A program made the translations under genes and the position numbers. DNA of 64,000 nucleotides from Pyrocephalus nanus (lineage: Eukaryota; Chordata; Aves; Passeriformes; Tyrannidae). The notes under the pieces were generated by a model. It was not told the DNA's origin. It did no database searches and saw only the letters and a program-made list of their open reading frames with translations. Below, piece after piece: positions 47,901-57,700 of this stretch. Positions within the stretch are counted from its first letter, which is position 1; every line of letters starts with the position of its first letter. Where the stretch lies: positions 3,087,501 through 3,151,500 of the forward strand of contig CM076280.1 of the NCBI GenBank assembly GCA_038380795.1, in the 5' to 3' direction.

Positions 47901-48840
47901 TTAAAACCTCACCAGGGGAAGTTTCTGGTTTTACCTGTGTAGGATCTGGATTGAGTTCCAGACTGAAGATCAAACCCCTCTACCCAGAGCACTCAGGTGC
48001 ACTCAGCTGCTTTGCTCTGTGTTAACCTGCCAGATTTTTACCTTTCCTTTGTGCAGAAACCTGCAATAAGCAGGCAGCAAGGTGTTTTTTTTTTTCAAAA
48101 AAACAAAGCTTTTCCTCCCCAGATATCTAGCCATACCATATCTGCACTAGTGGCAGACACAACACAGCACCCATCAAGACAGACTTGCTCTGCCTATCCA
48201 AGGCCAAACCCTGCTGCAAGAACTGCCTTAAAAGTGCTTAAATAATTCCCCCCCCCCACCCCTTTAAAGTCCCAGCTCCTGAAAGCATGTGATTGCAAGG
48301 AGGTGAGCAGAGAAAAACACTGCTTTTGGGCAAGCACTGACATAACAAAACCACCAACAAAGAGCCTCCTACTCTTTTCCTTGGAAAAAAAAAAACCCTC
48401 ATGACGGGGACAGACAACGTGACCCTGCTTTGAGCACCCAACTGGCAGCAGGGAGGGCTCGGGGTGAGCAGGGAGGGAAGTGAAAAAGCCTTTGCATTTG
48501 TGCAGTTTTGCATTAAGGCTGCTAAAAGGGGGGGTTGCCAAACGGGATCCAGGCTGGAAAGCCAGCTGTGGGTGAGGAGGTTGCGGTGACCGCCTGGGCG
48601 ATGGTAATTCTGTTATGATAATTCTGTTTATCACAAAAGGTACTTAATCTTTTTGGTGGTTTGCTGTTTATTTAGACCCTGCTCTGAGCACTTTGTTGCT
48701 ATGGGAGTTTTGGTGCACCTTGAGATGAGATTTTTTTTATGTTTAGTTCTGCTGACATAAATGCTTGTTGGTCAAAAAATCCCTGGGTTTGCATCCCGGG
48801 AGGTTTAGGGGAGAAAGGGGGATGTCACGGGGCAGCAATC
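45000..48840. other. Intergenic sequence, no gene recognised
   Basis: Several open frames of 100-215 codons lie on both strands, but none shows a family motif or a convincing splice pair. I could not assign any repeat family. Confidence 0.35.
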
Positions 48841-48844
48841 ATGG

Positions 48845-49180
48845 AAGGAACAATCATTAAGGTTGGAAAAGACCTTTAAGACCATCAAGTCCAGCTGAAA
48901 AACCCAATACCACCCCTGTGCTCACCATTACACCACGTCCTCAAGTGCTACATCCACATGTTTTCTGAACACTCCCAGGGATGGTGACTCCACCAGTTCC
49001 CTGGGCAGTCTGTTCTAATGCTTTATAAACCTTTCCATGGAAAAAATTGTCCTAATATCCAATCTAAACATCACCTGGTGTGATTTGAGGCCATTTCCCC
49101 TCCTCCTATCACTTGTCCTTTCCCTGAAGCAAAGAGCTGGGTGATGGGACAGGGCTCCCTCCCAGCTGGGGAGCTCCAAC
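48845..49180 (-). mobile_element. CR1 LINE fragment
   Basis: AAGGTTGGAAAAGACCTTTA, AGACCATCAAGTCCAGC, CACGTCCTCAAGTGC, CCTAATATCCAATCTAAACA and GAGGCCATTTCCCCTCCTCC: an older CR1 subfamily, antisense. Confidence 0.9.
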
Positions 49181-49437
49181 TCTCTCCCTGGAAAAATAAG
49201 AAGGAAGTTTCCCCCTGGAGGACTGGTTTTGGCAGAGATCACAGGGGAATTTATCCTTGTTGGCCAAGAACCCCTGGGGTGCCCTGGCCCCACCACCTGC
49301 CCCTCCATGAGCTGGGGAAACCCTGGTTTGTGGCTCCCCAGGCAGCCTTTCCTTCCCAGCTCTGGGCTGTGGGTGACCCAGGGAAGGCTCAGGTAAAATT
49401 CATCACAGCTGAAGCTGGAAATAACCTCCAAAATGTT

Positions 49438-49770
49438 GTTTAGCCTGAGGAAAAAGAGGCTCAGGGGAGACTTTGTCACTCTCTACAGCTGCCAGAAAGG
49501 AGGTTGTAGCTGAGGGAGGGGGGGTCGGGCTCTGCTCCCAGGGAACAAGTGACAGGACAAGAGGAAACAGCCTCAAGCTGCACTCAGGTTGGACATCAGG
49601 AAGAGTTTCTGCCCAGAAAGGGTGGTCAGACCTTGGAAGGGGGTGCCCAAGGAATGACTGACTGGACGTGGCACTCAGTGCTCTGGGCTGGGGAACAAGG
49701 TGGGGATTTGGCACAGCTTGGACTTGATGACCTTGGAGGTCTTTTCTAATCTCAGTGATCCTGGGAAAAT
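49438..49770 (+). mobile_element. CR1 LINE fragment
   Basis: AGGCTCAGGGGAGACTTTGT, CAAGCTGCACTCAGGTTGGA, then GGACTTGATGACCTTGGAGG and TCTTTTCTAATCTCAGTGAT. Sense, lying close to an antisense copy. Confidence 0.9.
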
Positions 49771-50589
49771 AAAAGAGTTTTCTGCAAACAGCCCCTAATT
49801 CACTGTCTGTGCTGCAGGGGAGTTTGAGCTTGTACTGGCTCTCACACCAGCCCTGGGAGGCTGCAGGGGAGTCACTGGCCCCTCCCCAGGGCCCCTCTGT
49901 GACCTCAGGCAAGTTCCTCGTGCCTCCAGGTGGGTGGGTGGGTGTTGCAAGGAGTTATCTCCCCATCGCTGAGAGGACACCTGGCATCCCACAGTGGTCA
50001 CCGGCAGAGCTGTGAGCGTGGGAGGGGGGGTATCCTCCCAAACCAGCTGAGCCAGCGGCTGCCAAACCCAGCCTGGGTGGCACGTGGGGCAAGGGGCAAA
50101 GCTACAGCTCCTTGGCATTGAGCTGTCCCTGGCTGTGAGGGTGGAGAGGCAGCTACACTCACCCCAGGCCAAGAACCCCTTGTGTGTGTGTGTGAAGGCT
50201 GAGGGACAGCAGGGACCTGCCTGAATCCCTCCTTGCTTTGTTCAGAGCAGGGTTTGAAGCCTCAATTAACCCTGTGCCATGGGCTTCCCCTGCCTGCACT
50301 GGGCTGGCACTGCTGGGTCTGGGGCCACCAGTGGGTTGAAGCTTTCCCAGGGGGTTAGAGGAGGAAAATCACAGTTTGGGGTCTTGGGGGGTTCCTTCTT
50401 GGAGCAGTGAGTGCACTGGATGGGCTCTCCTGCCACAGGGGAAAGGAGTGGGATGGGTCTGAGTGGGAGGATCCCACCTTCACAGGAGGGGCACAGGTTG
50501 GTGCCAGGTGCTTTGGTGGCAACCAAAGTGCTGTTTGAGCTGGGGCTGTGGGTTCCCCAGGCACGTTCAGGTAGGACACAAAGAATTAT

Positions 50590-50715
50590 GTGTATGCATA
50601 TGTATATATATGTGTATGGACAGCAAAAGGTACAGCCTTGTCCACCCTCTGCCACATCCCAGCACCCTGCACATCCCAGCACCCTGCACATCCCAGCACC
50701 CTGCACATCCCAGCC
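50590..50715. repeat. TA/TG microsatellite followed by a 17-bp minisatellite
   Basis: A short TATGTATATATATGTGTATG tract at about 50595-50620 is followed at 50654-50715 by 3.6 copies of a 17-bp unit, ACATCCCAGCACCCTGC, which are identical. Confidence 0.85.
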
Positions 50716-51984
50716 AGTCCCTGCAGGCCTGCTGGGCCACCCACCCCCAGCCTTTCCCACGGCATCCCCCTCACTTCTCTGGCTAAAAAAAGCTGTTTCT
50801 TCCAGCCCCTCTAATCCCTTTATGGTGTTTGTGCCGACCCTGCTCTTTGCCTTCCCTCTAATCTCCCCATCCAGCTGTTTGGCAGGACATGACCCACCGT
50901 GGGCTGTTCGGATCAAACCCAGGGAGAGGGAATGATCCCTTTTGGGGAAGGGTGAGGAAGGATCTGACAGCCCCCTGACCCTCTGCAGCACCAGCTTGTA
51001 GCTGGGGTGAAGGTGTCACCCCAGGAGGTAAATTAGTCCATGTTTTACCCCCTCTGGTAAAACTTGTTGTGCTACTGAAGATTTTCAATCTGGAAAATTT
51101 GCTAAGGATTTATTATTCCCGTTAAAGCAAATCATGTCTTTGGTGTATCTTGGCAAGCCTGGAAAACTCCTGGGCTGATAAAGCCTCAAAGTCAGGGAGA
51201 TAAAAACTCTATTATTGATCTCTTGTAAGTAATGTATTATACTAAAAGTATTTAGGCCTTGGCCGGGTCTCCCCAGGAGGGTTCTCCAGGCATTGCTGCC
51301 TGCAGATTGATGGCCATCATCCAAAAAAAAAAAAAAAAGGAGCTGGGTAAGTTGCTGTGTCCTGCATTGCCTGCAGCTGTGGGATGATCCCTGTGGATAC
51401 TGGGATGGTGTCCCAGCTGCCACAGTGGAAGTGATGGTTGGTTTGGGCTGTGGCAGCAAAGCAGAATCAGCTTCTCTTCCTTCTGTCCTTTATCTCCAGA
51501 AAGCCCTCTGTGCTGTGCCACAGCTCTGAATGGGCTTCAGCAAATCCTCTGGAGGTTCAATCCGTAACCTTTTCCTTCCACAAGGACACTCCTGCTCCTT
51601 TCCTGCCCTCAGCTCCGACCTTGGGCCAGTCACTGATTCCCTGAGCCGGGAGCCTGGTGGTGGTTAATATTTGCTGTACCTGGGGCAGAGGGAACCCACT
51701 GATTGCAGATCTGTTTGGGGGTAAAATGTTGTTCGAGAGGCTCGAGGATTCAGGTGTGAATTGGGTTTGGCATTGCCAGTGTAACAGAGTTGATGCTACA
51801 GAAAGGGCTGGAATTAGACTGTGGTGAGGTAAGACTTGATCCTTAGAAATACTGACTGAGCAGGTGCCCACCACTGTATGGCAGAAACACTTTATCCTGC
51901 TTTCTAAAGTCCTTTTTGGTAGGAAACAATTCTGTATATTTGGGGAGCTGCCTCGGGTGCGGTGTTTGGGAAGGGGTGGGACCG

Positions 51985-52080
51985 TGGCACTGGAAGACAT
52001 GGCTTAGTGGTGGCCTTGGCAGTGCCAGGGAATGGTTGGGCTTGATGATCCCAGCCTAAATAATTCAGTGGTTCCACAGC
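51985..52080 (+). mobile_element. Short CR1 LINE 3' fragment
   Basis: GCAGTGCCAGGGAATGGTTG, GGGCTTGATGATCCCAGCC and AATAATTCAGTGGTTCCACA match a diverged sense CR1 end. Confidence 0.6.
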
Positions 52081-53499
52081 TGTGCACCCACAGGCTCCTG
52101 TCAGCCCCGCTGCCCCCCAACAGCCACAAACACACAGTGTTTGTCCTCCCGGGGCTGGGTGGGCTTTGACCAGGTGAGGGATTATTGGTGTTTGTTCTGC
52201 CTGCCCTGTGTGGGTGTTTTGGTGCTCTGTGGCTGCAGCCATCCACGGAGGAGCTCTGCTCCCTGACCCTGTTGCTGGTCCTGCTGACTGCTGTGAAGGA
52301 TGCAGCACATCAGGCTCACCTCTCCCCGGGACGGGTTTGAGATGCTTCCCAAAGGATGCAGATCCATCTCTGTGCTCCCTGATTGCATGAAAGCTCAGCA
52401 TCAGCCCCTGCTGAGGCCAGTCCCGGGAGCTCCAGGTCCCCAGGCAGGACAGAGATGGGAACAGGGAGCCCAGGACCCCGCAGAGCCGCCGGTCCCTCCA
52501 CCCTCACACCGGCACGTGTTGCGGCGGCTCCGGGAAACGCTGCTGCACACCCAGGGGCACATTTCCTCCTGCCCTGGGACGATTTCCAAACAGGAATGAG
52601 GAAACGCTGAGCTCTGCAAGCACGCTCGTGGACGTGTCCCTAAAATACCCCGTGGAGGGAGGAGGCTGCTTTCGAGCTGCACCCCGGTTTCAGCTGCAGG
52701 AGCCCCGCGTGTCACCCGGGAAGCACCCACGGGTGACACGGAGGAGACCCGCGTGGCTCTGCTGCTCCGGGGGACCTCGGGCACATCCCTGGGTGCCGAC
52801 CTCCTTCCCAGGAGCTCTGCTCGTGACTGTGCCCGTGGGCAGTGGGGTGGGTGACGTCTGGCCCGCCCGCAGCCCTCTGTCACTGATGTCACCGCCCGGG
52901 CACCAAAATTGCTAATTAAGTTCTGCTTCTCTCGCTGCCAATCTCATTTCCTGGTTCTTGTGCAATCCCAAGGGCTGTCAGGTTTCTTCCCGGTTCTTTA
53001 TCTGCCTGCGGGACCAAAACACCTCCAGAAGAAAAACAGAGCTGGGGTTTTGGGTCAGTGCCCGGGGAGGAGATGTCCTGAGGGGGGCAATCAACCGTAA
53101 AGGGGTTTTTTTTAGCTGCTCTGGTGCAGATGTTTCATTGTCTTGCAGAAAAACATTCCTGGGGGTGATTCAGGCAGCCGCAATCATGAGTCTGCCTTAA
53201 GGACCGGGGGAATTAGCAAAAACCCAACTGCTTTGGAGCCCAGTCATGCTTTAAAGCCTTTTCTCCTTTTGTAACATCGAAAAACTGCTTAAAAACTGAG
53301 GCTGGAGAGTCGCGGTGCCCTCACCCCTCGGGGTTTGCTGGGGGGGGTGTTTGAAATCCTACTCTCCTCCTAGAAAAAAAAAATAAAATACCGGAGTATT
53401 TGAGATAAGGCCCAGAGGCGCCGGCACGGGCTGTTTGTGTCTGTGCCGATTGTGCGCTTGCATGTTTGGGGTCCGTCTGCCTTGACACGTGGGAGCCTC

Positions 53500-53680
53500 T
53501 AAAGCAGGATCTATGGAAAACTGGGAAGGCAGCGGCGCGTTTAATTCATTCTAATTGGATCTGCGTTCGGCTCAATAGCTGGAAATTGCTGCTATATTGA
53601 AATAATCGACTCAAATTCACGCACTTGTTGGCTGAGGATTTCTAGCTGACTGCAAATCACATCAGGGCCACTGCGGCGCG
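53500..53680. promoter_or_regulatory. Non-repetitive AT-rich block upstream of the GS gene, possible enhancer
   Basis: Within GC-rich flanks, this block carries TTTAATTCATTCTAATTGGA, GCTGCTATATTGAAATAATC and GCAAATCACATCAGGGCC. It has the look of conserved non-coding sequence: motif-dense, unique, no open frame. It lies about 0.9-1.0 kb upstream of the GS TATA-like element. Motif evidence only. Confidence 0.3.
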
Positions 53681-54528
53681 GGGATGGTTTGGGGGTTTAA
53701 AGGTGCTTTACTACTACGCTCTGGTGCTTAAAAATGGTACTTAAGCTCGGCCGTTTATAGCTGAGAAGGGCTAAAGTGGAGGATTTCAGTGCTTTGCCAG
53801 TAGTTCCCCCTGTCGCCCTCAGCCTTTCCCTCCTTGGGAGGAAAACCTGGGGGGCAAACACAGCCCTGCAGCCACTGGGGGCTGAAACCGGGTGGGCAGG
53901 AGTTGTCTTTGGGGTGTCCAGGGCAGGATGGGGACGGAGGCAGTGGCAGGGCTGCCAGGCATCTGTCTGCCCTTGTCCCCAGGGATTTGGCTACTCCCAT
54001 CCCCAGGGATTTGGCTGCCCTTGTCCTTGGGGAGCTAGCTGGTCTTGGTAGCCCCAGGACGACCCAGGCATCTGGATCCATTCCCGGGCATCCCCCCTGC
54101 ACAGGGCATGGTCCCAGCGAGTCTTTTGGGGTGCTGGGGAGCAGCCTCCCCCACTCCCACCCTACAGCACCGTAGCAGGGCCGGGGGGAAAACACCTGCC
54201 CGTGTGTAAGGGGGCAACCCTACATAAACAAAGCGCCAGGGGTTCGCAGGCAGCGAGGGGGCAGGAGGTGGAAAACAGCATTTTCAGTGATTAATACCCG
54301 TTATTTTTAAATAAACATTAAGTTATTTAGGCAACAGCTCGCAGTGTTTTAAAACGAAGCGATGCTTCAGCCGCACGACAATCGTTGCTTTTAACAAGTC
54401 GTATTTCAGTTTGAAAAGAAAACAGCGCCGAACGTGTTTCGAGGGTGTCCCCGGGGGTGGGGGCCGGGGCCCAGCGCTGCCGCCCCGGGGGAGGAGCCGC
54501 CTCCGCACCCGCCCCGACCGCGGGCGCG

Positions 54529-54720
54529 GATAAAGCGCGGGCAGAGCGGGCGCGGGCAGTGCTGGGGCCGGTGAGCGCGGGTTCGAGTCCCGCCGGGGGA
54601 CACTGCTTGGAGGGGGGGTGAGGGAGAGGGGCTGGGGTGGCTTGTTTTGGGGCGGGAGGTTGGTTTCGGAAGGACGTGGGCCGGGAGTGATGCGGCTGTC
54701 ACCCTCGCAGGGCCGTCGCC
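54529..54720 (+). promoter_or_regulatory. GS promoter and non-coding first exon
   Basis: A TATA-like GATAAAG (54529-54535) sits in a very GC-rich block. About 25 bases later comes a short likely non-coding exon ending at 54570 in the donor GCCG|GTGAGCG. The intron ends at the acceptor CCCTCGCAG, so exon 2 begins at 54711, ten bases before the ATG at 54721. This matches the GLUL layout of a non-coding first exon. Confidence 0.6.
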
Positions 54721-57700
54721 ATGTCGGTGTCACACAGCTCCAGGCTGAACAAGCTGGTGCGGGAGCAGTACATGAGGCTGCCCCAGGACGGCAGGGTGCA
54801 GGTCACCTACGTCTGGATCGACGGCAGCGGCGAAGGGGTGCGCTGCAAGAGCAGGACTCTTGACAAGGAGCCCAAGAGCATCGAAGGTAACGCCGCTGCT
54901 TATCCCTGTGGGCGATGGGTGGCATGGTGGTGGGCCCTGAGAAGAGTTCTAGGGTGCTTTGGGCAGGGTAAGTTGGCACTTGCTGTCCCTGGTTGCGTGG
55001 CACTGGTGATACCTGTCGCAGTTGTCTCGTGGCGGGGTAAACACCCAACCTGCGTCGCTGCGGTTTCCTTAATCCGTTAATGAAGGGGGGGAGGAGTTCC
55101 TCGCCCCTTCCCACCAGGCAAACAGGCACGGGGACGTGTCGGCATCTGGATGGGGTTTGGCAGAGGGAGGTGAAGGGGCTGGGACTGATCCTGCCTGTGC
55201 TTGATGGTGCTGGGAGAGAAGAACACGCTGGTGCTCAGGGAGCTCCGGGGATGTGCAGGGAAACCTCTGTGGCCCTCACCCCGTGGCACTCGGTGCCCTT
55301 TGGGTGCTCCATCCTGAGTCTGAGCCACCAGCTCTTGCCTCAATCCACATGTGATGTACCTCTTCCTAATCCTGCTCCCCTCTCTGTCCCCCTCCCGCCT
55401 CGCAGATGTCCCCGAGTGGAATTTCGACGGCTCCAGCACGGCACAGGCAGAGGGCTCCAACAGCGACATGTTCCTGGTGCCAGTCTGCATGTTCAGGGAC
55501 CCTTTTTGCCTGGACCCCAACAAGCTGGTGCTCTGTGAAGTGCTCAAGTACAACAGGAAACCCGCAGGTGAGCCCCTCCAGCGTGCACCCCCCTCGCTCC
55601 CGAGGGTCACCCATTTATCTTTCAGGGTGCCATATCCCCAAGGGGCCACTTGCCACGGACCGCTGGCCCCGGGGCACAGCTCGGCACCGAGCACTTGGCC
55701 CCGGGCTCTGAAATCCCAGTGCTGGTGGCGGTGGTTGTTTGCAGGAACTTGTTTTTAGCGGCGTGGGGTGAGGAGGAGAGCAGCGAGACGTGGAGCTCAA
55801 GGCCAAAGGCGTCACCCGGGTGTTCAGAGCTGAGCACACCCAGCCCGCGGGTGGGGGTTACCGCGGGGGAGCGGGAGCTGGGTTTGTACATGTCCTTCGC
55901 GGGTGCTCTCCTCGTCGGTGGGAGGCTGCGGAAAAGGAGGAAGAAGCTGCCGGGCTGGCTCGGGGTGACCTTTCGCAAGCGGCCCCGGAGCGCTCCGGCT
56001 CTGAGCTTATCACAGCGGGCAGGAGCCTGTGGTGCCGAGTCCGTCCTGTCCCTCTGATAAAGCCCCAGACACAGGAAGGGGAGCCGGTTCGCAGGACACG
56101 CTGAGGGGCTCCCAGAGGGGTTGTTTGCCGGCATAACAACCGGTTATTTGCCAGTCAAGCAGGGCTGCGGCCCCGCTCAGCGTGAGGGGGAGGGTGATGC
56201 ACACACATCTGCGGGGAGAGGGGATCCTGCGGGCAGCGATGGCGAAAGACGAGGCTGGTTCCTCCTCGGACAGTCTGTCGGCCACGGGAGTAGCGTCTCG
56301 GTCGAGATTCCTGCCGGCAGCTCCTCTGCTGGAGCAATTTGTAAAGTCCCGGAGTTGAAGCTGGGGCAGAGAGCTCAGCCTAGAGCTAAGATGAGTGCAC
56401 CCTCCAGGCTTTCCCAGGATGGGTTTCTGGGGATATTAAGGGCTGTGTGGACCCAGGAGGGGAGGGGAAAGATGAACCTTTCCTTCTCCTCCCATCAGTG
56501 CAAGGGAGATGTCCCTGCTTCCCTCCAGCCCCACACTCTAGGTCTGTGTTTTAGCTGCTCTGGGGCTTTTATTGCAAGTCAAGGCAGAATGTGCAGCCTG
56601 GAGGGTGCCTGCCCATGGGACAGCAATTTTTCAGCCTTCTTTTCTCCCCCCTGTCTCTGTCCAAGTTCTCATTCCACTTGCCTGGCATGTTGTTTCATGT
56701 GAGGACGGTTCCTTGATATCTGTGTTTTCCTGGCAAAGCCCCAGTGGCCCTGAGCACCTCGAAGGGCTGGGGCAGGGCCAGCCAGCTTGGATGATAACCA
56801 AAATCATGGAGCTGGAAAAGAAAAGGCTGATTTAAGATGAGGCTGGTGGGAAGAGGATGGGGGTGGGTTAGTGGTGGAAGATACACAGTCTCTGTTCCAG
56901 GTCTGCTGGATGTCTGTAGGAAAGGGCTGGGATATGACTCCTGGTCTCTCAGGGAGAGAGGGTAAGAGGAGAGCGTAAGAGGAAGAGGAGGATGTTCATG
57001 GAGCATTGACAGTGGTTTGGGGAATAGGCTAATTAAACCCTCTTGGCCTGTGGCCTGATGCTCTGGTGATGGACTAACTGTGAGGAGGAAACCAGTGAGC
57101 AGGAAGGAGGTTTTCTTAAGGCTTCTGTGGGAAGCACTTGGCAGTGGTGGAGCCTCCATCTCTGGGTGGGATGGAGCAGAACGTGGGGGACACCGGCTCA
57201 CAGCTGGCTCTAACCTGGACCTCTCTGCTCCCAGAGACCAACCTGAGACACACGTGCAAGAAAGTCATGGACTTGGTGAAGGACAGCCACCCCTGGTTTG
57301 GGATGGAGCAGGAGTACACACTGCTGGGAATCAACGGCCACCCCTATGGCTGGCCCGACAACGGCTTCCCCGGCCCGCAGGGTGAGTGCTCCTTCCCTGC
57401 CCCGGCCCAAATGCTCCCTCAGCTCCCACCCTGCTGCTTGGGGGTGCTGCCAGTGGTAGCCATCAGATCCCGGACCTTGTGTGCAGCTTTCCCATTGCAG
57501 CTGACACGGGGCAGGATCTGGGATGGGGTCAGGAGCTGTGAGAGCAGCTGGTGCCCCGTGGCTCACGTGAGCACGCTGGCCAGACCAGGGTTGCACAAAC
57601 AGCTCAGCTGCACGACTTGTTTGGCAAGGGCTGGAGAACTGGGCTGGAAAAGCCTCCTCCCCGTGGCTGTTGGGGAAAGGGCTTGGCCTGGCACATCGTG

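Noticed and set aside
54500..54610. Intact tRNA gene around the B-box-like sequence
   Set aside because: No A box, anticodon arm or acceptor stem pairing with the CGGGGGA 3' side was found.
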